The notes beneath the pieces were generated by a model that saw only the letters and a list, made by a program, of their open reading frames with translations, was not told where the DNA came from and ran no database searches. From Bradyrhizobium sp. 1 (GTDB lineage Bacteria > Pseudomonadota > Alphaproteobacteria > Rhizobiales > Xanthobacteraceae): a stretch of DNA of 64,000 nt. The translations under genes and the position numbers were made by a program. Below, piece after piece: positions 35,978 through 44,382 of this stretch; position 1 is the stretch's first letter, and each line of letters starts with the position of its first letter. The stretch lies in NCBI RefSeq assembly GCF_023073315.1, contig NZ_JADPJH010000026.1, positions 12,485 to 76,484 on the forward strand. Reading direction: 5' to 3'.

Positions 35978-37549
35978 CAGATTTCGGACGGCAATCAGGA
36001 TTCCGATGAAGGTCGCGGCGATGATCCAGAGCGCGACGGTGCGCCAGCGGTTCTTGCGGCCCTCGCTGCGGCCCATCGCCGCGATGCTCTCCGGCGACAG
36101 GCGAATGCCCTCCCGTGTCATGGTCTCGAGCTGCTCGAGCACCGCGACCGAGCGCTGCGCAATATCCGGCAGGCGCATCAGCACGCGGGCGAGGTCGCCG
36201 CCGCCGGCCAGTGCGCCCTGCACCCGGCCGATCGGGCCGAGATTGCGCTCGATCCATTCGCGCACCACGGGGTCGGCAACCTTCCAGATGTCGAGCCTGG
36301 GATCGAAGCCGCGCGCCACGCCCTCGACCACCACCATGGTCTTCTGCAGCAGGATCAGCTCCGGACGCGTGGTCATGTCGAACAGGCCGGTGACCTCGAG
36401 CAGCAGCGTCAAGAGCCGCGCCATCGAGATCTCTTCGGCCGTGCGGTTGTGGATGGGCTCGCCGATCGCGCGGATCGCTTGCGCGAAATTCTCGACCGAA
36501 TGATGCGCGGGCACATAGCCCGCCTCGAAATGCACCTCCGCGACGCGGCGATAATCGCGGGTGATGAAGCCGAGCAGGATTTCGGCGAGGAAGCGCCGCT
36601 CCTTCATGCCGAGCCGGCCCATGATGCCGAAATCGACCGCGACGAGTCGGCCGGCATCGTCCAGGAACAGATTGCCCGGGTGCATGTCGGCATGGAAGAA
36701 GCCGTCGCGCAGCGCGTGGCGCAGAAAGCTCTGGATCACCTTGCGGCCGAGATCGGGCAAATCGACCTGCGACTCTGCGAGCCGCTTGTGATCGTTCAGC
36801 GCGATGCCGTCGATCCATTCCATCGTCAGCACGTTATGTGTGGTGCGGTCCCAGTCGACGGTCGGCACGCGGAAGTCAGGATCGTCGCGCGTGTTCTCCG
36901 CCATCTCCGACAGCGCAGCAGCCTCCAGCCGCAGATCCATCTCCATCGCGACCGAGCGCGACATGGTGTTGATGACTTCGACGAGGCGCAGTCGGCGCGC
37001 CTCGGACGAGTAGGCCTCTGCCTTGTGCGCGACAAAGAAGAAATCGGAGAGATCGCGGCGGAAGCGCGAGGCGACGTTCGGCCTGAGCACCTTGACCGCG
37101 ACCGCCTTGCGGATGCCGTCGTGCTCGACCTCGCCGCGATGCACCTGTGCGATCGAGGCGGCCGCGACCGGCGGACCAAGACTGGCGAACACGTCCGTCA
37201 GCGGCCGATCCAGCGAGGTCGCGATCACGGCTTCCGCTTCGGTTTGCGAAAACGGCGGCAGGCGATCCTGGAGGCTTTCCAGATCACGCGCCATCGCGAC
37301 GCCGACGACATCGGGACGGGTCGCCAGAAACTGTCCGAGCTTGAGATAGGCCGGGCCCATCCGGGTCAACGCGCGCGACATCCGCGGCCCGTCCTTGGGG
37401 CCGCCTCGTTCGACGATGCGCGCGAGCTTCAGCGCGAGTTGCCCGGGCGGCGGCACCAGGCTCGGATCGACCGAGCCGAACACGCCCTCGCGGGCGAACA
37501 CGAACGCGGCGCGGATCAGGCGCGAAATGTGGGTAATGGCAGAGATCAC
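35975..37549 (-). CDS. ubiB: UbiB, ABC1/ADCK-family protein of ubiquinone biosynthesis
   Basis: The 524-residue atypical kinase-like ATPase supports ubiquinone biosynthesis at the membrane. The family's KxGQ motif is KLGQ at 70-73, the Ala-rich nucleotide loop is in 'PPVAAASIAQVHRG', and the metal-binding 'VDFGIMGRLG' is present. Two C-terminal hydrophobic segments, the last at 'VALWIIAATFIGILIAV', anchor it. It overlaps ubiE by 4 bp. The older hydroxylase annotation is not supported by family biochemistry. Confidence 0.93.
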   Translation of the reverse strand: MISAITHISRLIRAAFVFAREGVFGSVDPSLVPPPGQLALKLARIVERGGPKDGPRMSRALTRMGPAYLKLGQFLATRPDVVGVAMARDLESLQDRLPPFSQTEAEAVIATSLDRPLTDVFASLGPPVAAASIAQVHRGEVEHDGIRKAVAVKVLRPNVASRFRRDLSDFFFVAHKAEAYSSEARRLRLVEVINTMSRSVAMEMDLRLEAAALSEMAENTRDDPDFRVPTVDWDRTTHNVLTMEWIDGIALNDHKRLAESQVDLPDLGRKVIQSFLRHALRDGFFHADMHPGNLFLDDAGRLVAVDFGIMGRLGMKERRFLAEILLGFITRDYRRVAEVHFEAGYVPAHHSVENFAQAIRAIGEPIHNRTAEEISMARLLTLLLEVTGLFDMTTRPELILLQKTMVVVEGVARGFDPRLDIWKVADPVVREWIERNLGPIGRVQGALAGGGDLARVLMRLPDIAQRSVAVLEQLETMTREGIRLSPESIAAMGRSEGRKNRWRTVALWIIAATFIGILIAVRNL

Positions 37550-38307
37550 AAACGCCAGCCCGAATGCAGTGCGACGATGCCGCCGGACAATGTCTGCCAG
37601 CTGACGCGGGAAAAGCCGGCGTCGCGGATCATGTCTGCGAAGGCGTTCGGCTTCGGAAATTTGCGGATCGATTCGACCAGATATTGATAGGACTCGGCGT
37701 CGCCGGTGACCATGCGGCCGAGCGGCGGGATCACCTTGAACGAGAACAAATCATAGATCCGGTCGAGCCCGGGCATCTCGACGGTGGAGAATTCCAGGCA
37801 GAGAAAGCGGCTGCCGGGCTTGAGCACGCGATAGGCCTCGGCCAGCGCCTTGTCGATCTGGGGCACGTTGCGAATGCCGAAAGCGATCGTATATGCGTCA
37901 AAGCTGCGGTCGGCGAAGGCGAGCGCTTCGGCATTGCCTTCGACGAAATCGACCTGGGTCTCGAGATGGCGCTTCGCGGCGCGCTCGCGGCCGACGTCGA
38001 GCATCCCGGAATTGATGTCGCAGACCGTGGCGTGGAAGGCAGGGCCTGCGGCCTTGGCGGCGCGGAACGAGATGTCGCCGGTGCCGCCGGCAACGTCGAG
38101 CAACGCGAAGGGACGGTCGCCCTTGGGCGGGTTGAGCGCGTTGATCATGATGTCCTTCCAGACCCGGTGCAGGCCTCCGGACATCAAATCGTTCATCAAA
38201 TCATAGCGCGACGCCACGCTGTGAAACACATCGTTCACCAGCGTCTGCTTGTCCCCCAGGGGAACGTCTTTGAAGCCAAAATGCGTGGTTTCGCCCGGCC
38301 GATCCAT
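37546..38307 (-). CDS. ubiE: Ubiquinone/menaquinone biosynthesis methyltransferase UbiE
   Basis: A 253-residue SAM-dependent C-methyltransferase acting on 2-polyprenyl-6-methoxybenzoquinol. Family motifs are 'SVASRYDLMNDLMSGGLHR', the SAM loop 'LLDVAGGTGDISF', and 'YDLFSFKVIPPLG'. It starts the leftward ubiE-ubiB-coaBC-dut group and is divergent from mutM, 81 bp away. Confidence 0.96.
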   Translation of the reverse strand: MDRPGETTHFGFKDVPLGDKQTLVNDVFHSVASRYDLMNDLMSGGLHRVWKDIMINALNPPKGDRPFALLDVAGGTGDISFRAAKAAGPAFHATVCDINSGMLDVGRERAAKRHLETQVDFVEGNAEALAFADRSFDAYTIAFGIRNVPQIDKALAEAYRVLKPGSRFLCLEFSTVEMPGLDRIYDLFSFKVIPPLGRMVTGDAESYQYLVESIRKFPKPNAFADMIRDAGFSRVSWQTLSGGIVALHSGWRL

Positions 38308-38388
38308 TACTCTACTCCACGACGCGGACCATAGCCTGCCCGCCGCAATGGCGCTATCACACCGCCCTCATAAGGTGAATGCCTGACC

Positions 38389-39270
38389 ATGCCGGAATTG
38401 CCCGAAGTCGAGACCGTCCGCCGCGGCCTTCAGCCGGTCATGGAGGGTGCGAAAATCCTCGTCGCGGAGGCCCGCAGGCCCGATCTGCGCTTTCCGTTCC
38501 AGCCGGATTTCGTGGCCCGGCTCCAGGGCCAGGTCGTCACCGGGCTCGGCCGCCGTGCAAAATATCTCATGGCCGATCTCGCCTCCGGCGACGTGCTGCT
38601 GATGCATCTGGGCATGTCGGGCTCGTTCCGCGTCATCAAGCCGGACAACGATGCTCAGCCGGGCGAGTTTCACTATCCGAAGGCCAAGGACTCCGCGCAC
38701 GACCACGTGCTGTTTCGGATGTCCTCGGGCGCCGACATCGTGTTCAACGATCCGCGCCGCTTCGGTTACATGAAAGTGATCGCGCGCAATGCGCTTGAGG
38801 ATGAGCCGCTGCTGCGCGATCTCGGCCCCGAGCCGCTCGGCAATGAGTTCGACGCGGCGATGCTGGCGCGGTCCTGCCAAGACAAGACCACCAGCCTGAA
38901 GGCCGCGCTGCTCGACCAGCGCGTGGTCGCGGGCCTCGGCAATATCTATGTCTGCGAAGCCCTGCACCGCTCGCATTTGTCGCCGCGCCGGATCGCCGCG
39001 ACGCTGTCGACCAAAAAGAGTGAGCCGACGGATCATGCCAAGAGATTGGTCGGTGCGATCCACACCGTGCTGAACGACGCCATCAAGGCCGGTGGCTCCA
39101 GCTTGCGCGACCATCGCCAGACCTCGGGCGAACTCGGCTATTTCCAGCATTCGTTCAAGGTCTACGGTCGCGAAGGCGAGACCTGCAAGACGCCGCGCTG
39201 CGGCGGCATCGTGAAGCGTTTTACGCAGAACGGCCGGTCCACCTTCTGGTGTCAGAAATGTCAGAAATAG
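38389..39270 (+). CDS. mutM: Formamidopyrimidine-DNA glycosylase
   Basis: The 293-residue base-excision repair enzyme removes 8-oxoguanine and Fapy lesions. Pro2-Glu3 of MPELPEVE are the catalytic N-terminal residues once Met is removed. The C-terminal zinc finger has its four cysteines in 'CKTPRCGG' and 'CQKCQK'. It is divergent from ubiE, a conserved alphaproteobacterial arrangement. Confidence 0.97.
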   Translation: MPELPEVETVRRGLQPVMEGAKILVAEARRPDLRFPFQPDFVARLQGQVVTGLGRRAKYLMADLASGDVLLMHLGMSGSFRVIKPDNDAQPGEFHYPKAKDSAHDHVLFRMSSGADIVFNDPRRFGYMKVIARNALEDEPLLRDLGPEPLGNEFDAAMLARSCQDKTTSLKAALLDQRVVAGLGNIYVCEALHRSHLSPRRIAATLSTKKSEPTDHAKRLVGAIHTVLNDAIKAGGSSLRDHRQTSGELGYFQHSFKVYGREGETCKTPRCGGIVKRFTQNGRSTFWCQKCQK

Positions 39271-39275
39271 CAGGC

Positions 39276-39851
39276 ATGCCGACGCCACTGCTTGAAACGG
39301 AACGGCTGATCCTGCGTCCGCTGGCGCTATCCGATGTGCCGGCGATCCAGCGGCATTTCGACAATTGGAACATCATCCGGCATCTCTCCACCATCGTGCC
39401 CTGGCCGTACCCGCCAGATGGTGCGGAGAGTTTCGTCAGGATGCAGCTCGACAAGATATCAGTCGGCGAGGACATCCATCTCTGGGTGCTGGTGTTGAAG
39501 GGCGGTGACGGCGAGGCGATCGGAAACATTCATCTCCGCCCCCGTGCCGAAGGCCTGAAAGGCAATCGCGGCTTCTGGCTGGCCGAGCCTTACTGGCGGC
39601 GCGGATTGATGACGGAAGCGATCACCGCCGTGAATGACTTCGCGTTCCTCACGCTCGGCCTCGATCATTTCTACGTCTGCAACGCCGCCACCAACGAAGC
39701 CTCGCGCAGAGTGAAACAGAAGACCGGCGCGGAGTTCGTCGAATTCATCGAGCTCGCCCATCACGGCGGGCAGTCCAAGGCCGAGAAATGGATCGTGCGG
39801 CGTGAAGCCTGGCTGCGCGGCAGGTCGGTGGCCAAATCCGGCGAGATTTGA
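39276..39851 (+). CDS. GNAT-family N-acetyltransferase, RimJ/RimL type
   Basis: A protein of about 191 residues with 'LETERLILRPLALSDVPAIQ' at the N terminus and a 'YWRRGLMTEAITAVNDFAF' segment, as in acetyltransferases that modify protein N termini or small molecules. The substrate is unknown. The ATG at 39276 avoids overlap with mutM; an ATG at 39249 would add nine residues and overlap by 22 bp. Neither has a strong ribosome-binding site. Confidence 0.82.
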   Translation: MPTPLLETERLILRPLALSDVPAIQRHFDNWNIIRHLSTIVPWPYPPDGAESFVRMQLDKISVGEDIHLWVLVLKGGDGEAIGNIHLRPRAEGLKGNRGFWLAEPYWRRGLMTEAITAVNDFAFLTLGLDHFYVCNAATNEASRRVKQKTGAEFVEFIELAHHGGQSKAEKWIVRREAWLRGRSVAKSGEI

Positions 39852-39941
39852 CCTGGCCGAAAGCGTTTTCGCCAGACGGCCGTTTCGCCCGATGAGTCAA
39901 ATACCTGCGCGCCTTCGCCGAGGTGATTCGGCTGGAAGCGG

Positions 39942-39975
39942 TTCTACTGTGCATGGGGTTGTTTTCGACATTTTT
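39942..39975. repeat. Short dispersed repeat (family B), copy 2
   Basis: TTCTACTGTGCATGGGG followed by TTGTTTTCG and a TTTTTG run is nearly identical to 1233-1266. The preceding 90 bp after the acetyltransferase gene show no gene. Confidence 0.6.
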
Positions 39976-39998
39976 GTTCGAGGGCACCTGCCATCGCA

Positions 39999-40050
39999 CA
40001 AAAAACGCGAAGCGAAGCAATCCGGCCGGGCTGGTGGCCGGATTGCTTCG
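39999..40050 (-). terminator. Strong terminator of parA
   Basis: CGAAGCAATCCGGCC (40013-40027) pairs perfectly with GGCCGGATTGCTTCG (40036-40050). On the minus strand a short GC segment and a run of six T follow, as expected for the leftward parA gene ending at 40112. Confidence 0.8.
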
Positions 40051-40111
40051 TCGCTTGGGCTCATTCACCGGATAGCGAAGAGCCCGTCTGGCGCCTGAGC
40101 GATTGCCCCGC

Positions 40112-40849
40112 TCAGGACGCCAGTGTTTCGTCTGCCGCAAGCTCGGTGGCGGCATGGACCATGCCGTTCGCGGCCGAGATGACCTGGTCGATCAGGACAT
40201 TGGTCGTGGCTTCGAGCTCGAGACGGGTCTCGATCCAGCGCCAGAGGCCGCGGATCTCGTCTGCAGATTTGCCGTTCGGCGCGAATTCGCTGACGGCGAG
40301 GCCGCTGGCGAGCGAGTCCTGGTGGTCGTTGCGCATCACGATCAGCGGGCGTGCGAGCACCTCGGCGAGATCGAGCGCGGCTTCCTCGGCGAGCGTGTTG
40401 GCCGCGTTGTCGATACGCTGGCCGCGGATCGGCGTCTGGTTCAGCACGAAGCTGTAGGGCCGCTTCCAGGCGCGCGCGACGCTCAGCGTCGAGACGGTCG
40501 CCTCGATGTCGGCGACGCTCGGGCGGGCCGGGATCAGGCAGAGGTCGGAATGGCGGATCGCGGCGGTGGTGGCGGCGCTGAGGCCGGCCGCGGTGTCGAC
40601 GATCGCGAGCTGGAGGCCGCTGTCGGCCAGCATCTTCAGGCGCGGCTCGATATCGGCGGCGTGATAGATCGGCTCGACGACGAGGTCGTCATTGTTGCGG
40701 CGGCGCTGCCAGTTGGACAGGGTGCCCTGCGGATCGGTCTCGATCAGGCGGACGGTGAAGCCGGCCTGCTTGGCAGCCAGCGCGAGGCCGATGGCGAGCG
40801 TGCTCTTGCCACTGCCGCCCTTTTGGGTGGCCAGTACGATCGTGTGCAT
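40112..40849 (-). CDS. ParA/MinD-family ATPase
   Basis: A 245-residue P-loop ATPase with the deviant Walker A KGGSGKST at residues 10-17 and the ParA switch motif 'IVDTAAGLSAAT'. The start at 40849 is where the family's MHTIVLATQKGG begins; the open frame continues upstream without homology. No parB or minE is adjacent, so it is an orphan, possibly positioning a cargo other than the chromosome. It is divergent from ggt. Confidence 0.85.
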   Translation of the reverse strand: MHTIVLATQKGGSGKSTLAIGLALAAKQAGFTVRLIETDPQGTLSNWQRRRNNDDLVVEPIYHAADIEPRLKMLADSGLQLAIVDTAAGLSAATTAAIRHSDLCLIPARPSVADIEATVSTLSVARAWKRPYSFVLNQTPIRGQRIDNAANTLAEEAALDLAEVLARPLIVMRNDHQDSLASGLAVSEFAPNGKSADEIRGLWRWIETRLELEATTNVLIDQVISAANGMVHAATELAADETLAS

Positions 40850-41092
40850 TTGAAGATCAATCCTTTGGAGTGCTTGGGTCTCGGGATAACGCCACGCGAA
40901 CGTGCATCGCTTCTCGATGCTGAGCTCTTCTCGCTCAGGACCTGCCCTGCCCGATCCAAAGGGGACCGCGGATGTCCGAATCAACAGGTAAGATGATGGC
41001 AGAATCGGGAATGCCAGCCAATCCGTACCAACACTGGACCCGTCATCGCGCGCATGATGTGCTCGCCGCCGTGCATTGGAAAGGCAGGCGGC
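40850..41092. other. Divergent intergenic region between parA and ggt
   Basis: This 243-bp stretch should hold the promoters of both genes. I see no clear palindrome, hairpin or additional gene in it. Confidence 0.3.
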
Positions 41093-42772
41093 ATGAGCGG
41101 AAACTGGCGCGACCGGACGGCGACGAGCTTTGATTGCCAGAAGATGCCGGCGGTCTCGAGCCGCGGCATGGTCGTCAGCAATCACCCATTGGCCTCCAGC
41201 GCCGGCGCCGAGATGCTGGCGGCCGGTGGCAACGCCATCGATGCTGCGATCGCGACCCTGTTCACGCTGACCGTGGTCGAACCGATGATGGTCGGCATCA
41301 TCGGCGGCGGTATGGCGCACATCCGCCTCGCCGACGGCAGCCACCGCTTCATCGACGGCCAGAGCGCAGCGCCTGCAGCGGTGCGCGACACCACCTACAC
41401 GTCGAAGCCGGGCTCGGCCCATGACGTGTTCGACACCGTCGGCAACGAGAATCTCAACGGGGCGAAGGCCGTCGCCACGCCGGGCTCGCTGAAAGCCTGG
41501 TGCGAGACGCTGCGCCGGTTTGGCACCATGTCGCTCGCCGATGTCATGCAGCCCGCGATCAAGCACGCCGTACGCGGATATGCGGCGACGCCTTATTTGC
41601 ACGAATGCATCAGCGAGAGCGCCGCCGAGATGCGCAAGGACAAGCCGATCGCGGCGATCTATCTGCCCAACGGCGAGCCGCTCAAGGTCGGCGAGCGCGT
41701 GGTGCAATCAGAATATGCCGAGACGCTCCGCTACATCGCAGACCACGGCGAGCAGGCGCTCTATGAGGGGCCGCTCGGCGACATCCTCGCCGACTACATG
41801 GAGAAGACCGGCGGCTTCATCCGCCGCAACGATCTCGCCAGTTACAAGACCGTCGAGCGCCAGCCGATCCGCGCCGACTATCGCGGCTGGACCATCTTCG
41901 GCCCGCCGCCGCCTGCGGCGTCCGGCGTGCATATCGCGCAGATGCTGAACATTCTTGAGGGCTACGACATCGGCGGCCTCGGCTTCGGCACGCCTGAGAC
42001 CATTCACTATCTCGCCGAAGTCCTGAAGATCGCGTTCGCCGATCGCGCCGCCGCCAGCGGCGATCCCGACTATGTCGGCGTGCCCGTGGAGAAGCTGACC
42101 TCGAAGGCCTATGCCGAGGAGCGCCGCCGCGCGATTGATCCGGCACGGGCGCAAGCCTGGAGCGCTGGCGTCACGCAGCTCGAAAGCGCACACACCACGC
42201 ACATGACGGCGGCGGATGCTTTTGGAAACGTGGTCGCGACCACGCAGACCATCAACAATCTGTTCGGCGCCAAGATCATGATCCCGGGTCTCGGGGCCAT
42301 CGCCAACAACTACATGAACCTGTTCGATCCGCGCCCCGGCCATGCGCTGTCGCTGGCGCCGGGCAAGCGCGTGACGACCTCGATGTCGCCGATGATGGCG
42401 CTCAACGGCGGCAAATTGCGCTATGCACTCGGCCTGCCCGGGGGCAAGCGCATCTTCCCGAGCGCGATGCAGGCGCTGGTCAATCTGATCGACCACGGCA
42501 TGAGCCTGCAGGAAGCGGTCGAGGCGCCGCGGGTCTGGACCGAGGGCAACGCGCTCGAGGTCGAGCAGAAGGTGCCGGAGGGCGTGCGTTTGAGGCTCGC
42601 GGAGCTCGGCCACAAGGTTCAGCCCGTCGCGACAGTCGCCGGCGGCATCAACGGCATCGCCTTCCACGACGACGGCACCATGACCGGCGCGGCCTGCTGG
42701 CGCGCGGATGGCACGCCGGTCGGGATTTCGGGTGGGCTTGCGAAGAGCGGGATCAGGTTCAGGCTGAGCTAG
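41093..42772 (+). CDS. ggt: Gamma-glutamyltransferase family protein
   Basis: A 559-residue Ntn-hydrolase-fold enzyme. 'ASSAGAEMLAAGGNAIDAAI' is the family N terminus, and the autoprocessing nucleophile is the second Thr of the HTTH segment in 'ESAHTTHMTAAD'. It would cleave gamma-glutamyl bonds such as that of glutathione. No signal peptide is visible from either the chosen ATG (41093, with a purine-rich stretch upstream) or the upstream one (41054), so it may be cytoplasmic, unlike E. coli GGT. Confidence 0.88.
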   Translation: MSGNWRDRTATSFDCQKMPAVSSRGMVVSNHPLASSAGAEMLAAGGNAIDAAIATLFTLTVVEPMMVGIIGGGMAHIRLADGSHRFIDGQSAAPAAVRDTTYTSKPGSAHDVFDTVGNENLNGAKAVATPGSLKAWCETLRRFGTMSLADVMQPAIKHAVRGYAATPYLHECISESAAEMRKDKPIAAIYLPNGEPLKVGERVVQSEYAETLRYIADHGEQALYEGPLGDILADYMEKTGGFIRRNDLASYKTVERQPIRADYRGWTIFGPPPPAASGVHIAQMLNILEGYDIGGLGFGTPETIHYLAEVLKIAFADRAAASGDPDYVGVPVEKLTSKAYAEERRRAIDPARAQAWSAGVTQLESAHTTHMTAADAFGNVVATTQTINNLFGAKIMIPGLGAIANNYMNLFDPRPGHALSLAPGKRVTTSMSPMMALNGGKLRYALGLPGGKRIFPSAMQALVNLIDHGMSLQEAVEAPRVWTEGNALEVEQKVPEGVRLRLAELGHKVQPVATVAGGINGIAFHDDGTMTGAACWRADGTPVGISGGLAKSGIRFRLS

Positions 42773-42773
42773 C

Positions 42774-42912
42774 TCTCGTGCCCCGGACGCAGCGCAGCGC
42801 GAAGCGGTGCGCTGCTGAGCCGGGGCCCAGAATTCCTCGCACGGAGTTTGGAGACATGGGTCCCGGTTCAGCGGCGCGGCATTTCATGCCGCACCGCGCC
42901 CGGGACACGAGA
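42774..42912. repeat. Palindromic intergenic repeat (family A), full copy
   Basis: It begins 'ctctcgtgccccggacgcag', passes 'gctgagccggggcccag' and 'atgggtcccggttcagcgg', and ends 'cgcgcccgggacacgag'. It occupies the gap between the convergent ggt and the following gene. Confidence 0.75.
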
Positions 42913-42932
42913 ATTGTGGTTTGGCGCTCGAC

Positions 42933-44291
42933 CTACTTCCGCACGCAGATCACACGCACGACGGCCGCCTTCGCGTCTGCCGATGTGCCGTTCGCCGTGA
43001 CCGCATTCGCCTTCAAGAAATCACGCACCGTCTCGGCGGAGACCATCACCGCCTGTGACGCCAGTACCGATGTCGCGGGACCCGCGACCATCGCCGGCTT
43101 CAACAGCGCGACGCCGGCGAACTTACCGTCGCCGTCAATCGCGGGGCCGCCGGAGAATCCGACCGCGGGTGGTGGAGACAGCGCCGAATCGCTGCTCGTG
43201 ACCGGTGCCAGCGCGCCCTTGAGGCTCGACACGCCGGCCGCGCCACCCTGGCTCTGCGGATCGGCGATACCGATGACATCGACGCTCGTCTTCGCTGCGC
43301 CGCCGGCAAGGCTGAGCGGCTTCAGGCCGCGCGCGCCGTAGATATGCAGCAGCGCAAGATCGTGCTCCTTGTCCTCGGCGAGGCGGTCGGCGCTGCCATA
43401 GCCGGCGATCGTGATCGCAATGCAGCTGTCGGTGACGAGGCGGTCGGTGACGATCGCGCCGTCGTCGCTGACGACGATGCCCGTGCCGTATTCCACCGTT
43501 TTCCGCGGCGCTGGTCCGGCCTGCGGTCCCGTCGGAAACGCATTGAAGGCGCTCGACATCGCGATCACGACCGGCTCGACCGTGTTCTCGGTGGCCTGGT
43601 CGTAGAGGATCGTCATGATGCGGACTTCGTCACCCTTGAACGTGCCGCGCACATAGAATTTCTTGAGACCCTGTAGTCCCGACAGCACGAAGAAGTCGGG
43701 CTTCACCACGGTGTAGTCGACCTTGCGAGCCGGCTCCTTCTTCTCCGCTTCCGCAAGCTTCGCGGTGGTCGGGCCCGCCTCCTTGCGGCGGCTGAGCAGC
43801 ACCTGCACTGTCCCGGTTGGCGAAGTCCATTTCGAGCCGTTGGCGTCGGTCGCCTGCTGCGGCACCAGTTTTGAGGGGATCCCGAGCCGCGCGCCGCTGG
43901 TCATCTCCGTCACGATCTTCCAGCCGACGCTGTCCTGCTTGCGCCGTGCGGTCTCGGCGAGCGCCGCGCGCTCCTGCGGATTGAGCACGCCGGTCGGCTT
44001 GCCGCCCTTGTTCTTCTGGTACTCCTTGATGGCATCGACCATGCGCGCGCTGACGTCGCCGGTGATCGCGCCGTTGTATTGCCCGACCCAGGCCAAATCA
44101 GACTGGAGCGCCAGCCGCTCGGCCTGCGCCATGCCGTCAGCCGTCTCCGACGGCGTTTGCAGGGCGGGCGGCTTAATCGGAACGGTCTGGACCACCTTCG
44201 GCTTGGTGCCGGGGATTTGTGGCGTCGTCATCTGGGCATTCGCGCCTGTGGCAGACGCAAACATCAGTGTTGCCGCAAGCATCGATCTCAT
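42933..44291 (-). CDS. Secreted protein with peptidoglycan-binding-like and degenerate trypsin-like domains
   Basis: The roughly 452-residue product starts with a signal peptide (MRSMLAATLMFASATGANAQ). A peptidoglycan-binding-like helical repeat follows ('WVGQYNGAITGDVSARMVDA'), then a middle region of unknown function, and a C-terminal trypsin-like fold with 'YGTGIVVSDDGAIVTDRLV', 'EHDLALLHI' and 'GFSGGPAID'. The Ser and Asp of a protease triad are present, but the expected His (usually TNxHVV) is replaced in TDRLVT, so it is probably inactive. The ATG at 44291 is chosen to place the signal peptide at the N terminus. Confidence 0.78.
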   Translation of the reverse strand: MRSMLAATLMFASATGANAQMTTPQIPGTKPKVVQTVPIKPPALQTPSETADGMAQAERLALQSDLAWVGQYNGAITGDVSARMVDAIKEYQKNKGGKPTGVLNPQERAALAETARRKQDSVGWKIVTEMTSGARLGIPSKLVPQQATDANGSKWTSPTGTVQVLLSRRKEAGPTTAKLAEAEKKEPARKVDYTVVKPDFFVLSGLQGLKKFYVRGTFKGDEVRIMTILYDQATENTVEPVVIAMSSAFNAFPTGPQAGPAPRKTVEYGTGIVVSDDGAIVTDRLVTDSCIAITIAGYGSADRLAEDKEHDLALLHIYGARGLKPLSLAGGAAKTSVDVIGIADPQSQGGAAGVSSLKGALAPVTSSDSALSPPPAVGFSGGPAIDGDGKFAGVALLKPAMVAGPATSVLASQAVMVSAETVRDFLKANAVTANGTSADAKAAVVRVICVRK

Positions 44292-44382
44292 GACAAATCC
44301 AGCCAGCCCATTGAACGCAATGCCATTGAAGCACATCTCGTTGGTCGCGAACAATGTTGGGGTGGTTCAGGAGTAAGAGAAG

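Noticed and set aside
40850..41707. Upstream extension of the parA frame to 41707
   Set aside because: The extension is antisense to ggt and lacks family similarity; ParA homologues begin at the Met at 40849.
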